Part shown: positions 35,267 through 45,151 of the stretch, one piece after another
Layout of the letters: each line of letters opens with the position of its first letter
Numbering within the stretch: the first letter of the stretch is position 1
Source: Ponticaulis sp.
GTDB lineage: Bacteria; Pseudomonadota; Alphaproteobacteria; Caulobacterales; Hyphomonadaceae
Assembly: GCA_002723155.1 (NCBI GenBank)
Contig: PBNO01000003.1
Location: forward strand, 296,932-360,931
DNA: 64,000 nucleotides
Direction of reading: 5' to 3'
The notes under the pieces: model-generated
What the model was told of the DNA's origin: nothing
The model's input: only the letters and a program-made list of their open reading frames with translations
Databases searched by the model: none
Position numbers and translations under genes: made by a program

Positions 35267-36772
35267 TTAGTTTTCACTTAGATCTGAAGTGATATTTTCG
35301 CTTTTAGAATCAGGGTCCTGAGCGATCATAGGCAGCCAGATTCCGAAGGCAGAACCTCGCCCTTCTTCACTTTCCACCATAAGTCCGCCGCGGTGACGGG
35401 ACACGATGTGCTTCACAATCGCAAGGCCGAGCCCCGTTCCACCGACGCTTCGGTCACGCCCTTCATCAACCCGGTAGAACCGTTCGCCCAGTCGCGGCAG
35501 GTGTTCACGCGGAATTCCGTCGCCTTCGTCACTCACGCGGAAGACGGCAAACTGCGCATCAGGCTCGGTACGGTTCTGAACGATGGAAATGCGCGCCGCA
35601 TTCGGCCAGCGACGCCCCGCAAAGGTGCGGGCCTGCTCAATCGTCAGCCCTGCCGAAATTTCTACGCGCACAGTACTGCCGGCTGGCGAGTATTTCATCG
35701 CATTGTCGATCAGGTTCTGGATGACCTGCACGAGCTCATCACGGATAGCATAGACAGGTGCTTCATCAGCAGAGCGAATGAGCTCCAGCTCCGTGCCCTT
35801 TTCCTGCGCCACCGGCACAAGAGCCTCGACGCCCTCGGTTACGATACGCGCCAGATCAACGCGCTGGTTCGGGCGAAGGTGCTCATTGAGTTCGATACGT
35901 GACAGAGACAGAAGGTCATGAATCAGGCGGCGCATACGCTCAGTCTGACCATACATGATCTCAAGGAAACGGTCCCAGGATGCCGGGTCATCTTTGGCAG
36001 GGCCACGCATGGTTTCGATAAAGCCTGCAAGCGAGGTCAGCGGCGTACGAAGTTCATGGCTGGCATTGGCAAGGAAGTCTGCCCGCGCTTTTTCGGCGCG
36101 GCGAAGCTCCGTCAGCTCGTCCAGAGCGATCAGAACAAGGTCCTCACCGAGCAGTGTGAGCTTCTTGAGTTCTACGCGGAAGAATTGATCCGGTGTGCCC
36201 GCAATCTCGATCTCTAACGGATCAGGCTCAGCGCCGCCCGCAATCTGCCCCAGACGCTCGAGCACATCAGGCCGGCGGATAATCGGCGAGCCGAGACCAT
36301 GTTTGGGCAGGCGGAAGACGTCTGCGGCCATCTGGTTGCTGGCAACAATTCGGCCGTCAAAGCCACAAATCAGTGCAGGCTCTGGATAGGCCGTCAGAAT
36401 GGATATCAGGTCCTCACGAACCTTTGATACCGAGTAGGAGGATGCGCTTTCGCGGGAACTCTGAGGTCGCGCGATGGCGGGTGATTCGACATTGCCGCGC
36501 CCACGTGCATCCGGCTCTGTGGATAGGAAGTATGCAATGCCGGCGAAACAGAAGATGAGAAGCGACACCAGAACTTCTGACAGAACAAGCGAGCCTGACA
36601 TAAACAGGATCAGAAGAATCAGCAGGCAAATCAGAGACATAACGCCAAAATCGCGCACGCGATGACGGCCCTCGGGTGAAGGCGCCGGTGCTTTCGCCTG
36701 TTCAGACGGGGCGTCGATGTTTTCGTTCAGACTCAAATCCGGCTCGTTTTTATATCTGCCTATGTCATTCAA
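35267..36772 (-). CDS. phoR: Phosphate regulon sensor kinase PhoR
   Basis: A 501-residue histidine kinase that phosphorylates PhoB under phosphate limitation. Two close hydrophobic segments (about 41-85) anchor it in the membrane without a real periplasmic domain, as expected for PhoR. A PAS domain follows (about 120-220; AYPEPALICGFDGRIVASNQ). HisKA has His239 in NASHELRTPLTSLAGF. The HATPase domain has LIDNAMKYSPAG, SDEGDGIP and GTGLGLAIVKH. The frame opens on a TTG at 36772 with no clear ribosome site, so the true start may lie a little downstream. First gene of the Pho/Pst operon. Confidence 0.93.
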   Translation of the reverse strand: MNDIGRYKNEPDLSLNENIDAPSEQAKAPAPSPEGRHRVRDFGVMSLICLLILLILFMSGSLVLSEVLVSLLIFCFAGIAYFLSTEPDARGRGNVESPAIARPQSSRESASSYSVSKVREDLISILTAYPEPALICGFDGRIVASNQMAADVFRLPKHGLGSPIIRRPDVLERLGQIAGGAEPDPLEIEIAGTPDQFFRVELKKLTLLGEDLVLIALDELTELRRAEKARADFLANASHELRTPLTSLAGFIETMRGPAKDDPASWDRFLEIMYGQTERMRRLIHDLLSLSRIELNEHLRPNQRVDLARIVTEGVEALVPVAQEKGTELELIRSADEAPVYAIRDELVQVIQNLIDNAMKYSPAGSTVRVEISAGLTIEQARTFAGRRWPNAARISIVQNRTEPDAQFAVFRVSDEGDGIPREHLPRLGERFYRVDEGRDRSVGGTGLGLAIVKHIVSRHRGGLMVESEEGRGSAFGIWLPMIAQDPDSKSENITSDLSEN

Positions 36773-36931
36773 ATGGCACAGTGCCCGTTTATTTCCCAGA
36801 ATAACGTATCAGCATGATGACAACGGGAAATAATTTATCTCTCGTATAGAAAACAATAAGCGAACGCCCTAGATCCTCTGCCAACAGCATCTATACAACG
36901 TATATTTATATTGTTTTGCGATAATTTTTTG

Positions 36932-36960
36932 TTGACAGTCAGAAATCTCGGGTCTAAATC
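36932..36960 (+). promoter_or_regulatory. Sigma70-type promoter of the RND efflux operon
   Basis: TTGACA (36932-36937) and TAAATC (36955-36960) are spaced by 17 bp and lie 24 bp before the first efflux gene. The region upstream is very AT-rich, which suits an UP element. Confidence 0.65.
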
Positions 36961-36983
36961 GCTGACTTAAATCGGAGTTAGGA

Positions 36984-38411
36984 ATGCGAGCACATCTTTT
37001 GCTTGCCGGAGTCGCCGCGCTGTCAGGGTGTGCAAGTCTTCGACATGAACCAGAAACAATCAGCGTAGAGCTACCTGCCACACCTGCAGAGTGGGCCGAA
37101 GGTCAGCTGGCCGAAGTGCCACCTGTCGGAAACTGGGTATCCGGTTTCAACGATCCGATCATGGAAGAGCTGATCGCTGAAGCTCTGGAAAACAATCCAG
37201 GCATTCAGGCAGCTTACGCACGTGTCGACGCAGCCCGCGCAACAGCGGCCGCAACCTACGGCCGGAGCCTGCCATCACTCAGCGCATCCGGCAGTGCAAC
37301 TGGCACGTCTTCTGCCTTCGACAATAACTCCGGCGGCATCACGCGTACAGATTCACTCGGTTACCGCATTGGTCTCAACGCCAGCTGGGAAGCTGACCTC
37401 TGGGGCCGTATCGGCGCGGGCCTTTCGGCAGCTGATGCTGATCTTGTCGCAAGCGAAGCCGACTTTGCTGCCTCGCGTCTGTCGCTCGCAGCCAACACGG
37501 CGATTGCATGGATCCGCCTCTCCGACGCCGTCCGTCAGGAAGCGCTGGCAGAAGCGACCCTTGCGGCTCGTGAACGGGTCCTGTCTTTAACAGAGCGTCG
37601 TTATAACTTCGGTCTGACAGGCGCGCTTGATGTGCGTACAGCACGCAGCGCAGTTGCTTCTTCAGAAGCCGCGCTTCTCTCTCGTCAACAGAATAGCGGT
37701 GTCGCCCGTCGCAGCATTGAAATCCTGCTCGGTCGCTATCCGGCGAACGAACTTGAAGCCAATCTCGACAGCAAGGAACTGCCGCCAATCACAGGCGCCG
37801 GCGACCCAACCAGCCTTCTGGCACGTCGTCCGGATATTGCTGCCGCTGAAGCACGCATTGCGGCAGCCGGGTTCCGCGTCGATCAGGCCCGTCTGGCACT
37901 TCGCCCGAGCCTGTCACTTACCGCGAGCCTCACAAACTCGGCTGATAATATCGGCGACGTGCTGAACCCGGAATATCTGGCGGCTCAAGTGATCAGTTCA
38001 CTCACAGCACCGATTTTCAATGGCGGGTCTCTGGAAGCTAACATCGTTGCCGCTGAAGCGCAGGGCCGCACGGCCAGCTTCAACTATGTGTCAGCTGTTC
38101 TGACCGCATGGAAAGAAGTTGAAGACGCGCTTGCTGCTGATGCCTTCCTTGCCGCGCAGGTTGAAGCGCAGACGGTCGCTTACGAGCAGGCTCTGGCCGC
38201 TGAAGGTCTGGCTGAACGCCAGTATCAGAACGGTCTGACCACAATTTTCAATCTGATTGATACACAGACACGTAGGATTAACGCAGAGGCCAGCCTCATT
38301 TCCGCGCAGACCTCACGTGCCATCAATCGCGTACAGTTTCACTTAGCACTGGGTGGGGAGCTTACCAATGACGCGCTCCCGGCTGAGAACACGTCTGAAG
38401 GGACAGAATAA
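36984..38411 (+). CDS. RND efflux outer-membrane factor, NodT family lipoprotein
   Basis: A 475-residue TolC-like outer-membrane channel. A lipobox (LSGCAS) follows a short signal sequence. Two OMF repeats are visible, each rich in long helices (AALENNPGIQAAYARVDAARA and the later RRPDIAAAEARIAAAGF). WEADLWGRIGAGLSAADADL is a hallmark of the NodT group. It is the first gene of a three-gene efflux operon, behind a consensus-like promoter, and its stop overlaps the next start (TAATG). Confidence 0.94.
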   Translation: MRAHLLLAGVAALSGCASLRHEPETISVELPATPAEWAEGQLAEVPPVGNWVSGFNDPIMEELIAEALENNPGIQAAYARVDAARATAAATYGRSLPSLSASGSATGTSSAFDNNSGGITRTDSLGYRIGLNASWEADLWGRIGAGLSAADADLVASEADFAASRLSLAANTAIAWIRLSDAVRQEALAEATLAARERVLSLTERRYNFGLTGALDVRTARSAVASSEAALLSRQQNSGVARRSIEILLGRYPANELEANLDSKELPPITGAGDPTSLLARRPDIAAAEARIAAAGFRVDQARLALRPSLSLTASLTNSADNIGDVLNPEYLAAQVISSLTAPIFNGGSLEANIVAAEAQGRTASFNYVSAVLTAWKEVEDALAADAFLAAQVEAQTVAYEQALAAEGLAERQYQNGLTTIFNLIDTQTRRINAEASLISAQTSRAINRVQFHLALGGELTNDALPAENTSEGTE

Positions 38412-39586
38412 TGAGCAGAGGCGCCAAGATCGCTCTTTCAATTGGTTTGCCAGTCGTGATTTTCGTAGTCATCGCAATCGGTGGCTCAATCGCGCTGGGC
38501 CTAATGAAGCCGACGCCCGAGCCTGCGGAAGAAGCACCTCGTGGCATTGCAGTCTTCACCGCGGAAATCGTTCGAACAGACCTCCACCTGACGGTCACCA
38601 GCCAGGGTGAGGTTCGTCCGCGCCGCGAAATTGCGATCTCACCGCAAATTTCTGGTCGTATCTCTTATGTGTCGCCTGCCTTCATCGATGGTGGCTTTGT
38701 CCGCCGCGGTGAAGTTCTGATCCGAATTGACGACGCAGACTACCGTCTCGCACGTGTCCGTGCTGAATCTCAGGTCGCAAGCGCCCAGCAAGCTCTCATT
38801 CGTGAGCAGGCCGAGGCAGAGCTTGCCCGTCAGGACTGGGAAGAACTTGGCACAGGCACAGCCTCACCACTGGCGCTTCGTGAACCACAGCTTGCACAGG
38901 CTCAGGCGTCTCTGGAAGCAGCACGTTCGCAGCTTCGCGATGCCGAACTCGCCCTTGAGCGCACAGTCGTCCGCGCACCTTTTGAAGGCCGCATCCGTTC
39001 CAAAGACGTTGACGTTGGTCAGTTTGTTTCTACCGGTTCGTCACTCGGTCGCATGTTCGGCACAGACTTCGCTGAAGTTGCGCTTCCGCTGACCGACACA
39101 GAACTCGGCCGCCTTGGTCTGTCCTTCGCCTTTGAAGAGTCGGATGAACAGCCCGGTCCTGCTGTCGTATTCAGCACGACTGTAGCGGGCGAGCGCCGTG
39201 AATGGTATGGTCGCGTTACACGTACTGCTGCTGCGGTCGACCCGCAAACACGTCTGATTTCTGCGATCGCGACAGTTGAAGACCCGTTTGGCGAAGGCGC
39301 TGCGGACGGCATTCCGCTCGCACCGGGCTTGTTTGTTTCCGCCGAAGTCTCTGGCGAAACCATTGAAGGTCTTCTCGAAGCACCCCGTGCTGCCCTTCGT
39401 GGCCGCAACCAGATTTTCGTCGCCGATGCTGACGAGCTTGTGATGCGCATTCACGAAGTGAACGTGGTCTACACAGACCGTGACCACGTATATGTCGACG
39501 CAGGCGTGGAGCCTGGTGATCTGGCCATTCTCTCGCCGCTTCAGGCGCCGTTCGACGGCATGAGCATCACGCTCGCAGAAGAATAA
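38411..39586 (+). CDS. RND efflux periplasmic adaptor subunit
   Basis: A 391-residue membrane-fusion protein joining the RND pump to its outer-membrane channel. One N-terminal membrane anchor (about 9-30) precedes the lipoyl half-motif and an alpha-helical hairpin of about 80 residues (RAESQVASAQQALIREQAEAEL). The second lipoyl half-motif follows (TVVRAPFEGRIRSKDVDVGQFV), then beta-barrel and membrane-proximal domains. Its start overlaps the preceding stop by one base. Confidence 0.94.
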   Translation: MSRGAKIALSIGLPVVIFVVIAIGGSIALGLMKPTPEPAEEAPRGIAVFTAEIVRTDLHLTVTSQGEVRPRREIAISPQISGRISYVSPAFIDGGFVRRGEVLIRIDDADYRLARVRAESQVASAQQALIREQAEAELARQDWEELGTGTASPLALREPQLAQAQASLEAARSQLRDAELALERTVVRAPFEGRIRSKDVDVGQFVSTGSSLGRMFGTDFAEVALPLTDTELGRLGLSFAFEESDEQPGPAVVFSTTVAGERREWYGRVTRTAAAVDPQTRLISAIATVEDPFGEGAADGIPLAPGLFVSAEVSGETIEGLLEAPRAALRGRNQIFVADADELVMRIHEVNVVYTDRDHVYVDAGVEPGDLAILSPLQAPFDGMSITLAEE

Positions 39587-39598
39587 TCAGTTTAGTAC

Positions 39599-39622
39599 CG
39601 GCTGCGATATGTCTCGCAGCCG
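39599..39622 (+). other. Perfect hairpin between adaptor and pump genes
   Basis: CGGCTGCGA pairs with TCGCAGCCG over nine bases around TATGTC, then AAATTTT. It lies in the 63-bp gap between the adaptor and permease genes. It may reduce read-through or protect the upstream message, and so set the ratio of subunits. Confidence 0.5.
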
Positions 39623-39649
39623 AAATTTTCGGAAAAGCACAGGTAAGCT

Positions 39650-42600
39650 ATGAGCACCGGAACAACCAAAGAGCATAAAGGCATAGTTGCCTGGTGGGCA
39701 CAGAACTCCGTCGCAGCCAATTTGTTGATGCTCTGCGCCCTTATTTTCGGAGCAATCGGGTTCTCGTCTCTTGAACGTGAAGTCTTCCCTTCAGCGGATT
39801 TTAACGGCGCGAGCGTTTCAATCTCATGGCCAGGTGCATCCCCTCAGGATATTGAGGACCAGATCGTCACCCGTCTCGAAGAAGTGTTGGCCGATCTTGA
39901 TGGTCTGCGCCGCATGGAAGGCACAGCCCGCGAAGGCGTAGGCTATGTAAACCTTGAGTCCTTCCAGGACTACGACATCGACAAATTCCTCGATGAAGTC
40001 CGCATGCGCGTTGACCAGATCAATAACCTGCCGCAGGCAAGCTTCCCTCCGCAAATCCAGCGTTGGCGCCAGAGCCAGATGTATTTCGGCATTGCCGTCC
40101 ATGGTGACACTGACCGCCTCACGCTGAAACGCGTCGCGGATGAATTACGCGATCAGATTGCTGCGACCGTTCAGGGCGGCGAACTTGCCGAAGTCTGGGG
40201 CGTGCTGGGTGAAGAAGTCTCTATTGAAGTTTCCGAAGAACAGCTGCGCCGCTATAACCTGACATTCTCCGACGTTGCGAATGCGATCCGCGGCACCTCT
40301 GTAAACTCGTCCGGCGGCCAGATCCGCACGGATGTTGGCAGCATGCGCCTTCAAACGCGTAACCTTGCCGATAGCGCAGATGAGTTTGCAGATATCGTTA
40401 TCCGTCAGCTCCCTACAGGCGAGACCATTCGCGTAGGAGACGTCGCGAACGTCATTGACGGCTTTGTCGATGAATCGCTCAACACGACATTCGATGGCGA
40501 CCCGACGGCCTTCATCATGATTATGCCGCCAGAGACTATGTATATTGATACATACTCTAAGAATCTGATGGAATTCATCGAACGTGCCAATGAAGAGCTT
40601 CTTCCAGAAGCGATCAGCGCCGACCTTCTGTTCGACGAAGCGGACATGTATCGCGGCAATATGCAGATCATTTCCAGCTCCGCGCTCCTTGGTCTCATCC
40701 TCGTTCTGATCGTCCTCATCCTATTCCTGCGCCCGATCGTGGCTTTTTGGGTCACCGTGGGCATTATCACGGCGTTCGCAGGTGGCTTTGCAGTCCTGCC
40801 AATGTTTGGCGTGTCACTGAACTTCCTGTCCTTCTTTGCGATCCTGTTGGTGATCGGCGTTATCGTGGATGACGCGATCGTCGTCGGCGAGAACATTCAC
40901 AAAGAGGTAGAGTCCGGTCGGAATAAAGGTATTGATGCCGCCGTCATAGGTACGCAGCTCGTGGTGAAACCGATCATTTTCGGCGTCCTCACAACCATGA
41001 TCATGTTCTCACCATGGATGCTCCTGCCAGGACCAGAGCGCCAATTTACGGCACAAGTGACTTACGTTGTTATCGCGGCTCTGTCTTTCTCCCTGATCGA
41101 GTCACTGCTCATCCTCCCGGCCCACCTTGGTCATATGAAGCCCCAATCTTTTGACGGGGCGAGTGGTGTACTGCTGCGTGTTCAGCGTTCAATTGCAGAC
41201 AGCCTGATCTGGTTTGCCGACAATCTGTTCAAGCCGGTTCTCGAGATGGCAATCCGCTTCCGCTATGCGACGGTGACTTTCTTTATCAGCCTGTTCGTGA
41301 TCGCAGTGTCGATGCTTCTAAATAACATCGTCCCAGCTGCGATGATGCCAAAGGTCGAGAGCAATCTCGTCATGGCAAACATCACCATGCCTGATGGTAC
41401 ACCGTTTGAGCGTACGCAGCGTGTTTCTGATCAACTGCAACGCGGTGTAGATCGGGCACGTGAGGTTCTCGCAGAACGATTCCCGGAAATTGAAGAAGAC
41501 ATTATCACAGATGCTTCCATCATCACCGAGGAACGCCGTATCCAATCCTTCATTGGCACCCTGCTTCCTGAAAACCGTCCGGAAGGCCTGTCGACAGAAG
41601 ACATTGCACTTGCTCTGCGTGAAGCGACCGGCCCTGTTCCGGATGCAGAAGAAATCCGCTTCGACTTCTCTATGAATGGTGGCGGTGGCGGATACCGTGT
41701 TGCACTCAGCCACCCTGATCTGGAAACACTTCAGGAAGCTGTAGACATGGTCCAGACGCAGCTCCAGACTTACAACACGACCTATGACATTGGTGACAAT
41801 CTGTCGTCGGCTGCTGACGAGCTTCGTTTCACGATGAAGCCGGGAGCAGAGGCTCTGGGTGTTACCCTCCAAATGGTATCCCAACAGGTTGGTCAGGCCT
41901 ATTACGGTCTTGAAGTGCAACGTCTGCCGCGTGATGGGGAAGACGTCCGCGTGATGGTTCGTTACCCGCCAGAGGCACGTCGCTCGCTCGACAGCCTTGA
42001 TGATTTTCGCATCCGTACACCTGATGGCCGCGGAATCCCCCTTGATCAGGTCGCAGAGTACGAGTTTGCACCGGGCATTAACCGCATCTACAGGCGCGAC
42101 CGAATTCGTTCGGCTGCAGTATTCGCTGAACTCACCTCTCCGGAAGAGCGCGGCGTAATCTCCGCTGATATGGAAGAAAACTTCTGGCCACGTTTTGAAC
42201 AGCGCTTTCCTTCTGTTCAGCGCGGCAGCCTGGGCGATGCAGAAGCTGAAATGGAGTTAGTAAACAGCCTCTTCATGCTTAATCTCGGCGCACTGTTCTG
42301 CATGTATATTCTTCTGGCTGTTGCCTTTAAGTCCTACTTCCAGCCACTGCTTCTGATGAGCGCCGTGCCGTTCGCCTTCGCAGGCGCCGTGTTCGGGCAC
42401 CTCATGTTCGGCATTCCGATGGCGATGTTCTCCGTCTTCGGTATTGCTGCGGCAGCAGGCGTTGTGATCAATGATAACCTCGTCCTGATCGACAACGTCA
42501 ACCGACGCAGAAACGAGCATGGCATGGGCGCCGTTCAGGCACTCGTCGAATCAGCGGTGTCACGCTTCCGTCCGATCCTCCTGACGTCTGTGACGACTTT

Positions 42601-42874
42601 TGTTGGCGTCCTGCCGATGATCGCGGAAAAATCAGTTCAGGCGCAAATGCTGAAGCCGATGGTGGTTGCACTTGGTTCAGCGGTCGCATTTGCCCTGTTC
42701 GTCAGCCTTCTCTTTGTCCCGGCACTCTACGCTGTGGGCGCAGAGATTGCCCGCCTCTTCCGTTGGTTGTGGTCGGGCCGTCCATATCAGGGCATTGGTG
42801 ATACATATGACTCTTCAAAGGTTGCAGGCGTGACTGAAAGAGACGATCATATTCACCACCAACCCGCAGAATAA
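39650..42874 (+). CDS. RND efflux transporter, inner-membrane pump
   Basis: A 1074-residue proton-driven export pump of the HAE/AcrB superfamily. Twelve helices in two halves flank two large periplasmic loops. The proton-relay acids of helix 4 are in GVIVDDAIVVGENIHKE, and the second-half counterpart is INDNLVLIDNVNRR. The N-terminus shows SVAANLLMLCALIFGAIGF and the usual EREVFPSADF. With the adaptor and outer-membrane channel it forms a tripartite pump. Substrate unknown; the divergence of the loops from AcrB does not favour a firm drug assignment. No repressor gene lies alongside. Confidence 0.95.
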   Translation: MSTGTTKEHKGIVAWWAQNSVAANLLMLCALIFGAIGFSSLEREVFPSADFNGASVSISWPGASPQDIEDQIVTRLEEVLADLDGLRRMEGTAREGVGYVNLESFQDYDIDKFLDEVRMRVDQINNLPQASFPPQIQRWRQSQMYFGIAVHGDTDRLTLKRVADELRDQIAATVQGGELAEVWGVLGEEVSIEVSEEQLRRYNLTFSDVANAIRGTSVNSSGGQIRTDVGSMRLQTRNLADSADEFADIVIRQLPTGETIRVGDVANVIDGFVDESLNTTFDGDPTAFIMIMPPETMYIDTYSKNLMEFIERANEELLPEAISADLLFDEADMYRGNMQIISSSALLGLILVLIVLILFLRPIVAFWVTVGIITAFAGGFAVLPMFGVSLNFLSFFAILLVIGVIVDDAIVVGENIHKEVESGRNKGIDAAVIGTQLVVKPIIFGVLTTMIMFSPWMLLPGPERQFTAQVTYVVIAALSFSLIESLLILPAHLGHMKPQSFDGASGVLLRVQRSIADSLIWFADNLFKPVLEMAIRFRYATVTFFISLFVIAVSMLLNNIVPAAMMPKVESNLVMANITMPDGTPFERTQRVSDQLQRGVDRAREVLAERFPEIEEDIITDASIITEERRIQSFIGTLLPENRPEGLSTEDIALALREATGPVPDAEEIRFDFSMNGGGGGYRVALSHPDLETLQEAVDMVQTQLQTYNTTYDIGDNLSSAADELRFTMKPGAEALGVTLQMVSQQVGQAYYGLEVQRLPRDGEDVRVMVRYPPEARRSLDSLDDFRIRTPDGRGIPLDQVAEYEFAPGINRIYRRDRIRSAAVFAELTSPEERGVISADMEENFWPRFEQRFPSVQRGSLGDAEAEMELVNSLFMLNLGALFCMYILLAVAFKSYFQPLLLMSAVPFAFAGAVFGHLMFGIPMAMFSVFGIAAAAGVVINDNLVLIDNVNRRRNEHGMGAVQALVESAVSRFRPILLTSVTTFVGVLPMIAEKSVQAQMLKPMVVALGSAVAFALFVSLLFVPALYAVGAEIARLFRWLWSGRPYQGIGDTYDSSKVAGVTERDDHIHHQPAE

Positions 42875-42876
42875 TC

Positions 42877-42913
42877 TTGCGCAATCTAGCCAGCTGAGGG
42901 TTAGATTGCGCAA
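42877..42913 (+). other. Perfect 12-bp inverted repeat before the M13 peptidase gene
   Basis: TTGCGCAATCTA and TAGATTGCGCAA are exact complements with a 13-base loop. They end eight bases before the ribosome-binding site of the M13 gene. No T-run follows. It could be an operator, a leader hairpin or a weak terminator of the efflux operon. Confidence 0.6.
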
Positions 42914-42929
42914 CTTCAAAGAGGACCAT

Positions 42930-45089
42930 ATGAAAAAGCTACTTATCGCTACGTCATCACTGGCGCTGCTCGCAGTCGCAGGCTGTGGACAGACAGAGCC
43001 AGAACAGGAAGCTGCTACGCCAGCTGCTACCGAAACAGCAGCACCGGCAACTGATGCATCACCTGTATTCGGTACATTCGGCATCGAGCTTGCCAATATC
43101 GACGAGAGCGTTGATCCGGGCGACGACTTCAACCGTTACGTAAACGGCGTCTGGCTCGACAGCTTTGAAATCCCGTCTGACCAGTCCCGCTATGGCGTAT
43201 TCAATATGCTGCGCGACGAAGCTGAAATCCACGTCCGCGAGATCATCGAAGAAGCAGCCGCTTCTGGCGAAGGCCTCGACACACTGCAGGGCAAAGTCGG
43301 CGCTTACTACAGCGCTTACATGGACGAAGAAGCGATCAACGCACGCGGTCTCGAGCCAGCTCAGCCTTACCTCGACCGCATCGCGTCTATCCAGACACGT
43401 GAAGACCTCGCTGCGATCTTCGCGGCTACAGGCTTTGCATCTCCGATTGGCGGCTGGGTCGATGTCGACGCCCGCGCTCCGGACACATACACGGTCTATA
43501 TCAACCAGTCCGGCCTCGGCCTGCCTGACCGCGACTACTATCTGCGCGACACACCGAACAATGTAGAGCTGCGTGCAGCTTACATGGAGTATCTCGAGCA
43601 AATGCTGACCTTCGCGGGTTACGAAGATGCAGCAGCCGCAGCCCAGATGGTTTACGACCTCGAATACGCAATGGCTGAAGAGCATTGGGACCGTGCAATC
43701 GGTCGTAACCGTAACCTCACATACAACGCACTGACACGCGCTGAACTCGAAGAGCTCGCAGGCGACTTCCCTGTCGACGTCATGCTGAATGATATGGGCG
43801 TTGGCGCTCACGATCACTTCGTGGTTCGTCAGCTCACACCAACAGCTGAAGAGATCGAAGAATACGGCCTGACTGAAGAGCAGGTTTCCATGCTCGGCAA
43901 TGGCGTTCAGGGCCTCTTCAACGTCGCTCAGACAGCTGATCTGGAAGCTTGGCGTGCATATCTTGCAGCTCGCTTCATCTCCGGTAGCGCGTCTGTTCTG
44001 CCGACAGAGATCAACGACGCAAACTTTGCATTCTACGGCCAGACCCTTCGCGGTCAGCCAGAGCAACGTCCACGCTGGAAGCGTGCTGTTGGCGCAACCG
44101 AAGGCGCGCTGGGTGAAGCTGTTGGCGCGATCTACGTAGAGCGTCACTTCCAGGAAGAAGCTAAAGACGCAATGGAAGAGCTGGTCGAGAACCTTCGCGC
44201 AGCAATGTCCGCCAACCTCGAAAACCTCGAGTGGATGGGCGCTGAAACACGCGTAGAAGCTCAGGACAAGCTTGCTAAGTTCCGTCCGAAAATCGGTTAT
44301 CCGGAAGTCTTCGAGGAGTATGAAGGCCTCGAAATCACTGAAGGTATGGCATTCGAGAACCGCATGGCGGTTGCTGAATGGCAGTATAACGACATGATCT
44401 CCCAACTGGGTCAGCCAATCGACCGTACAGAGTGGGGCATGTTCCCTCAGACGGTGAACGCGTACTACTCGCCAAACCGTAACGAGATCGTCTTCCCGGC
44501 GGCTATCCTGCAGCCACCATTCTTCGACCTGAACGCTGACCCGGCTGTAAACTACGGCGCTATCGGTGCGGTTATCGGTCACGAAATGGGTCACGGCTTC
44601 GACGACCAGGGCTCACGCTCTGACGGCGACGGTATGCTCCGCAACTGGTGGACAGAAGAAGACCTCGAAGCCTTCCGTGAGCGTACGGATGCTCTGGTTG
44701 CTCAGTACAACGAGTTCTGCCCGATCCAGAATTCTGAAGAAGACACGGTCTGTGTAAACGGCCGCCTCACACTCGGTGAGAACATTGGTGACCTTGGTGG
44801 CCTGTCTATGGCTTACACAGCGTACCAGCTCTCTCTGAACGGTGAGGAAGCTCCTGTCATCGACGGTTACACCGGCGACCAGCGCTTCTTCATGTCCTGG
44901 GCTCAGGTCTGGCAGGCAATGTACCGTGAGGAAGCTCAGCGTACACAGCTCGCGACAGACCCGCACTCTCCGCCAATGTACCGTATCAACGGCGTCGTGC
45001 GTAACATGGACCAGTGGTATGAAGCGTTCGGCGTCACAGAAGACGACGAGCTGTATCTGCCACCGGAAGAGCGTATCACAATCTGGTAA
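42930..45089 (+). CDS. M13 family zinc metallopeptidase lipoprotein (neprilysin/PepO-like)
   Basis: A 719-residue exported zinc endopeptidase acting on small peptides. The lipobox is LAVAGC after MKKLLIATSSLALL. The helical N-terminal M13 domain begins DPGDDFNRYVNGVW. NAYYSPNRNEIVFPAAIL leads to the catalytic helix VIGHEMGHGFDDQGS (HExxH), and the third ligand is Glu in GENIGDLGG. The enzyme ends ITIW, the usual M13 type of ending. The ATG at 42930 has GAGG six bases upstream. Compared with neighbours, the codon choice is strongly biased, as in highly expressed genes. A terminator follows. Confidence 0.95.
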   Translation: MKKLLIATSSLALLAVAGCGQTEPEQEAATPAATETAAPATDASPVFGTFGIELANIDESVDPGDDFNRYVNGVWLDSFEIPSDQSRYGVFNMLRDEAEIHVREIIEEAAASGEGLDTLQGKVGAYYSAYMDEEAINARGLEPAQPYLDRIASIQTREDLAAIFAATGFASPIGGWVDVDARAPDTYTVYINQSGLGLPDRDYYLRDTPNNVELRAAYMEYLEQMLTFAGYEDAAAAAQMVYDLEYAMAEEHWDRAIGRNRNLTYNALTRAELEELAGDFPVDVMLNDMGVGAHDHFVVRQLTPTAEEIEEYGLTEEQVSMLGNGVQGLFNVAQTADLEAWRAYLAARFISGSASVLPTEINDANFAFYGQTLRGQPEQRPRWKRAVGATEGALGEAVGAIYVERHFQEEAKDAMEELVENLRAAMSANLENLEWMGAETRVEAQDKLAKFRPKIGYPEVFEEYEGLEITEGMAFENRMAVAEWQYNDMISQLGQPIDRTEWGMFPQTVNAYYSPNRNEIVFPAAILQPPFFDLNADPAVNYGAIGAVIGHEMGHGFDDQGSRSDGDGMLRNWWTEEDLEAFRERTDALVAQYNEFCPIQNSEEDTVCVNGRLTLGENIGDLGGLSMAYTAYQLSLNGEEAPVIDGYTGDQRFFMSWAQVWQAMYREEAQRTQLATDPHSPPMYRINGVVRNMDQWYEAFGVTEDDELYLPPEERITIW

Positions 45090-45113
45090 GTCCAACGGAC
45101 ATATCCAAATGAG

Positions 45114-45143
45114 AAAGAGGGCCCGCAAAGGCCCTCTTTTTTT
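45114..45143 (+). terminator. Intrinsic terminator after the M13 peptidase gene
   Basis: AAAGAGGGCC and GGCCCTCTTT form the stem around CGCAAA, followed by TTTT. The A-rich left arm may also serve the converging YjhX-like gene. Confidence 0.93.
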
Positions 45144-45151
45144 GTTTGTGG

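Noticed and set aside
43059..44594. Open frame of 511 codons on the - strand
   Set aside because: It lies fully antisense to the M13 peptidase, which has every catalytic motif; the reverse product is Cys/Val/Phe-rich without recognisable features.
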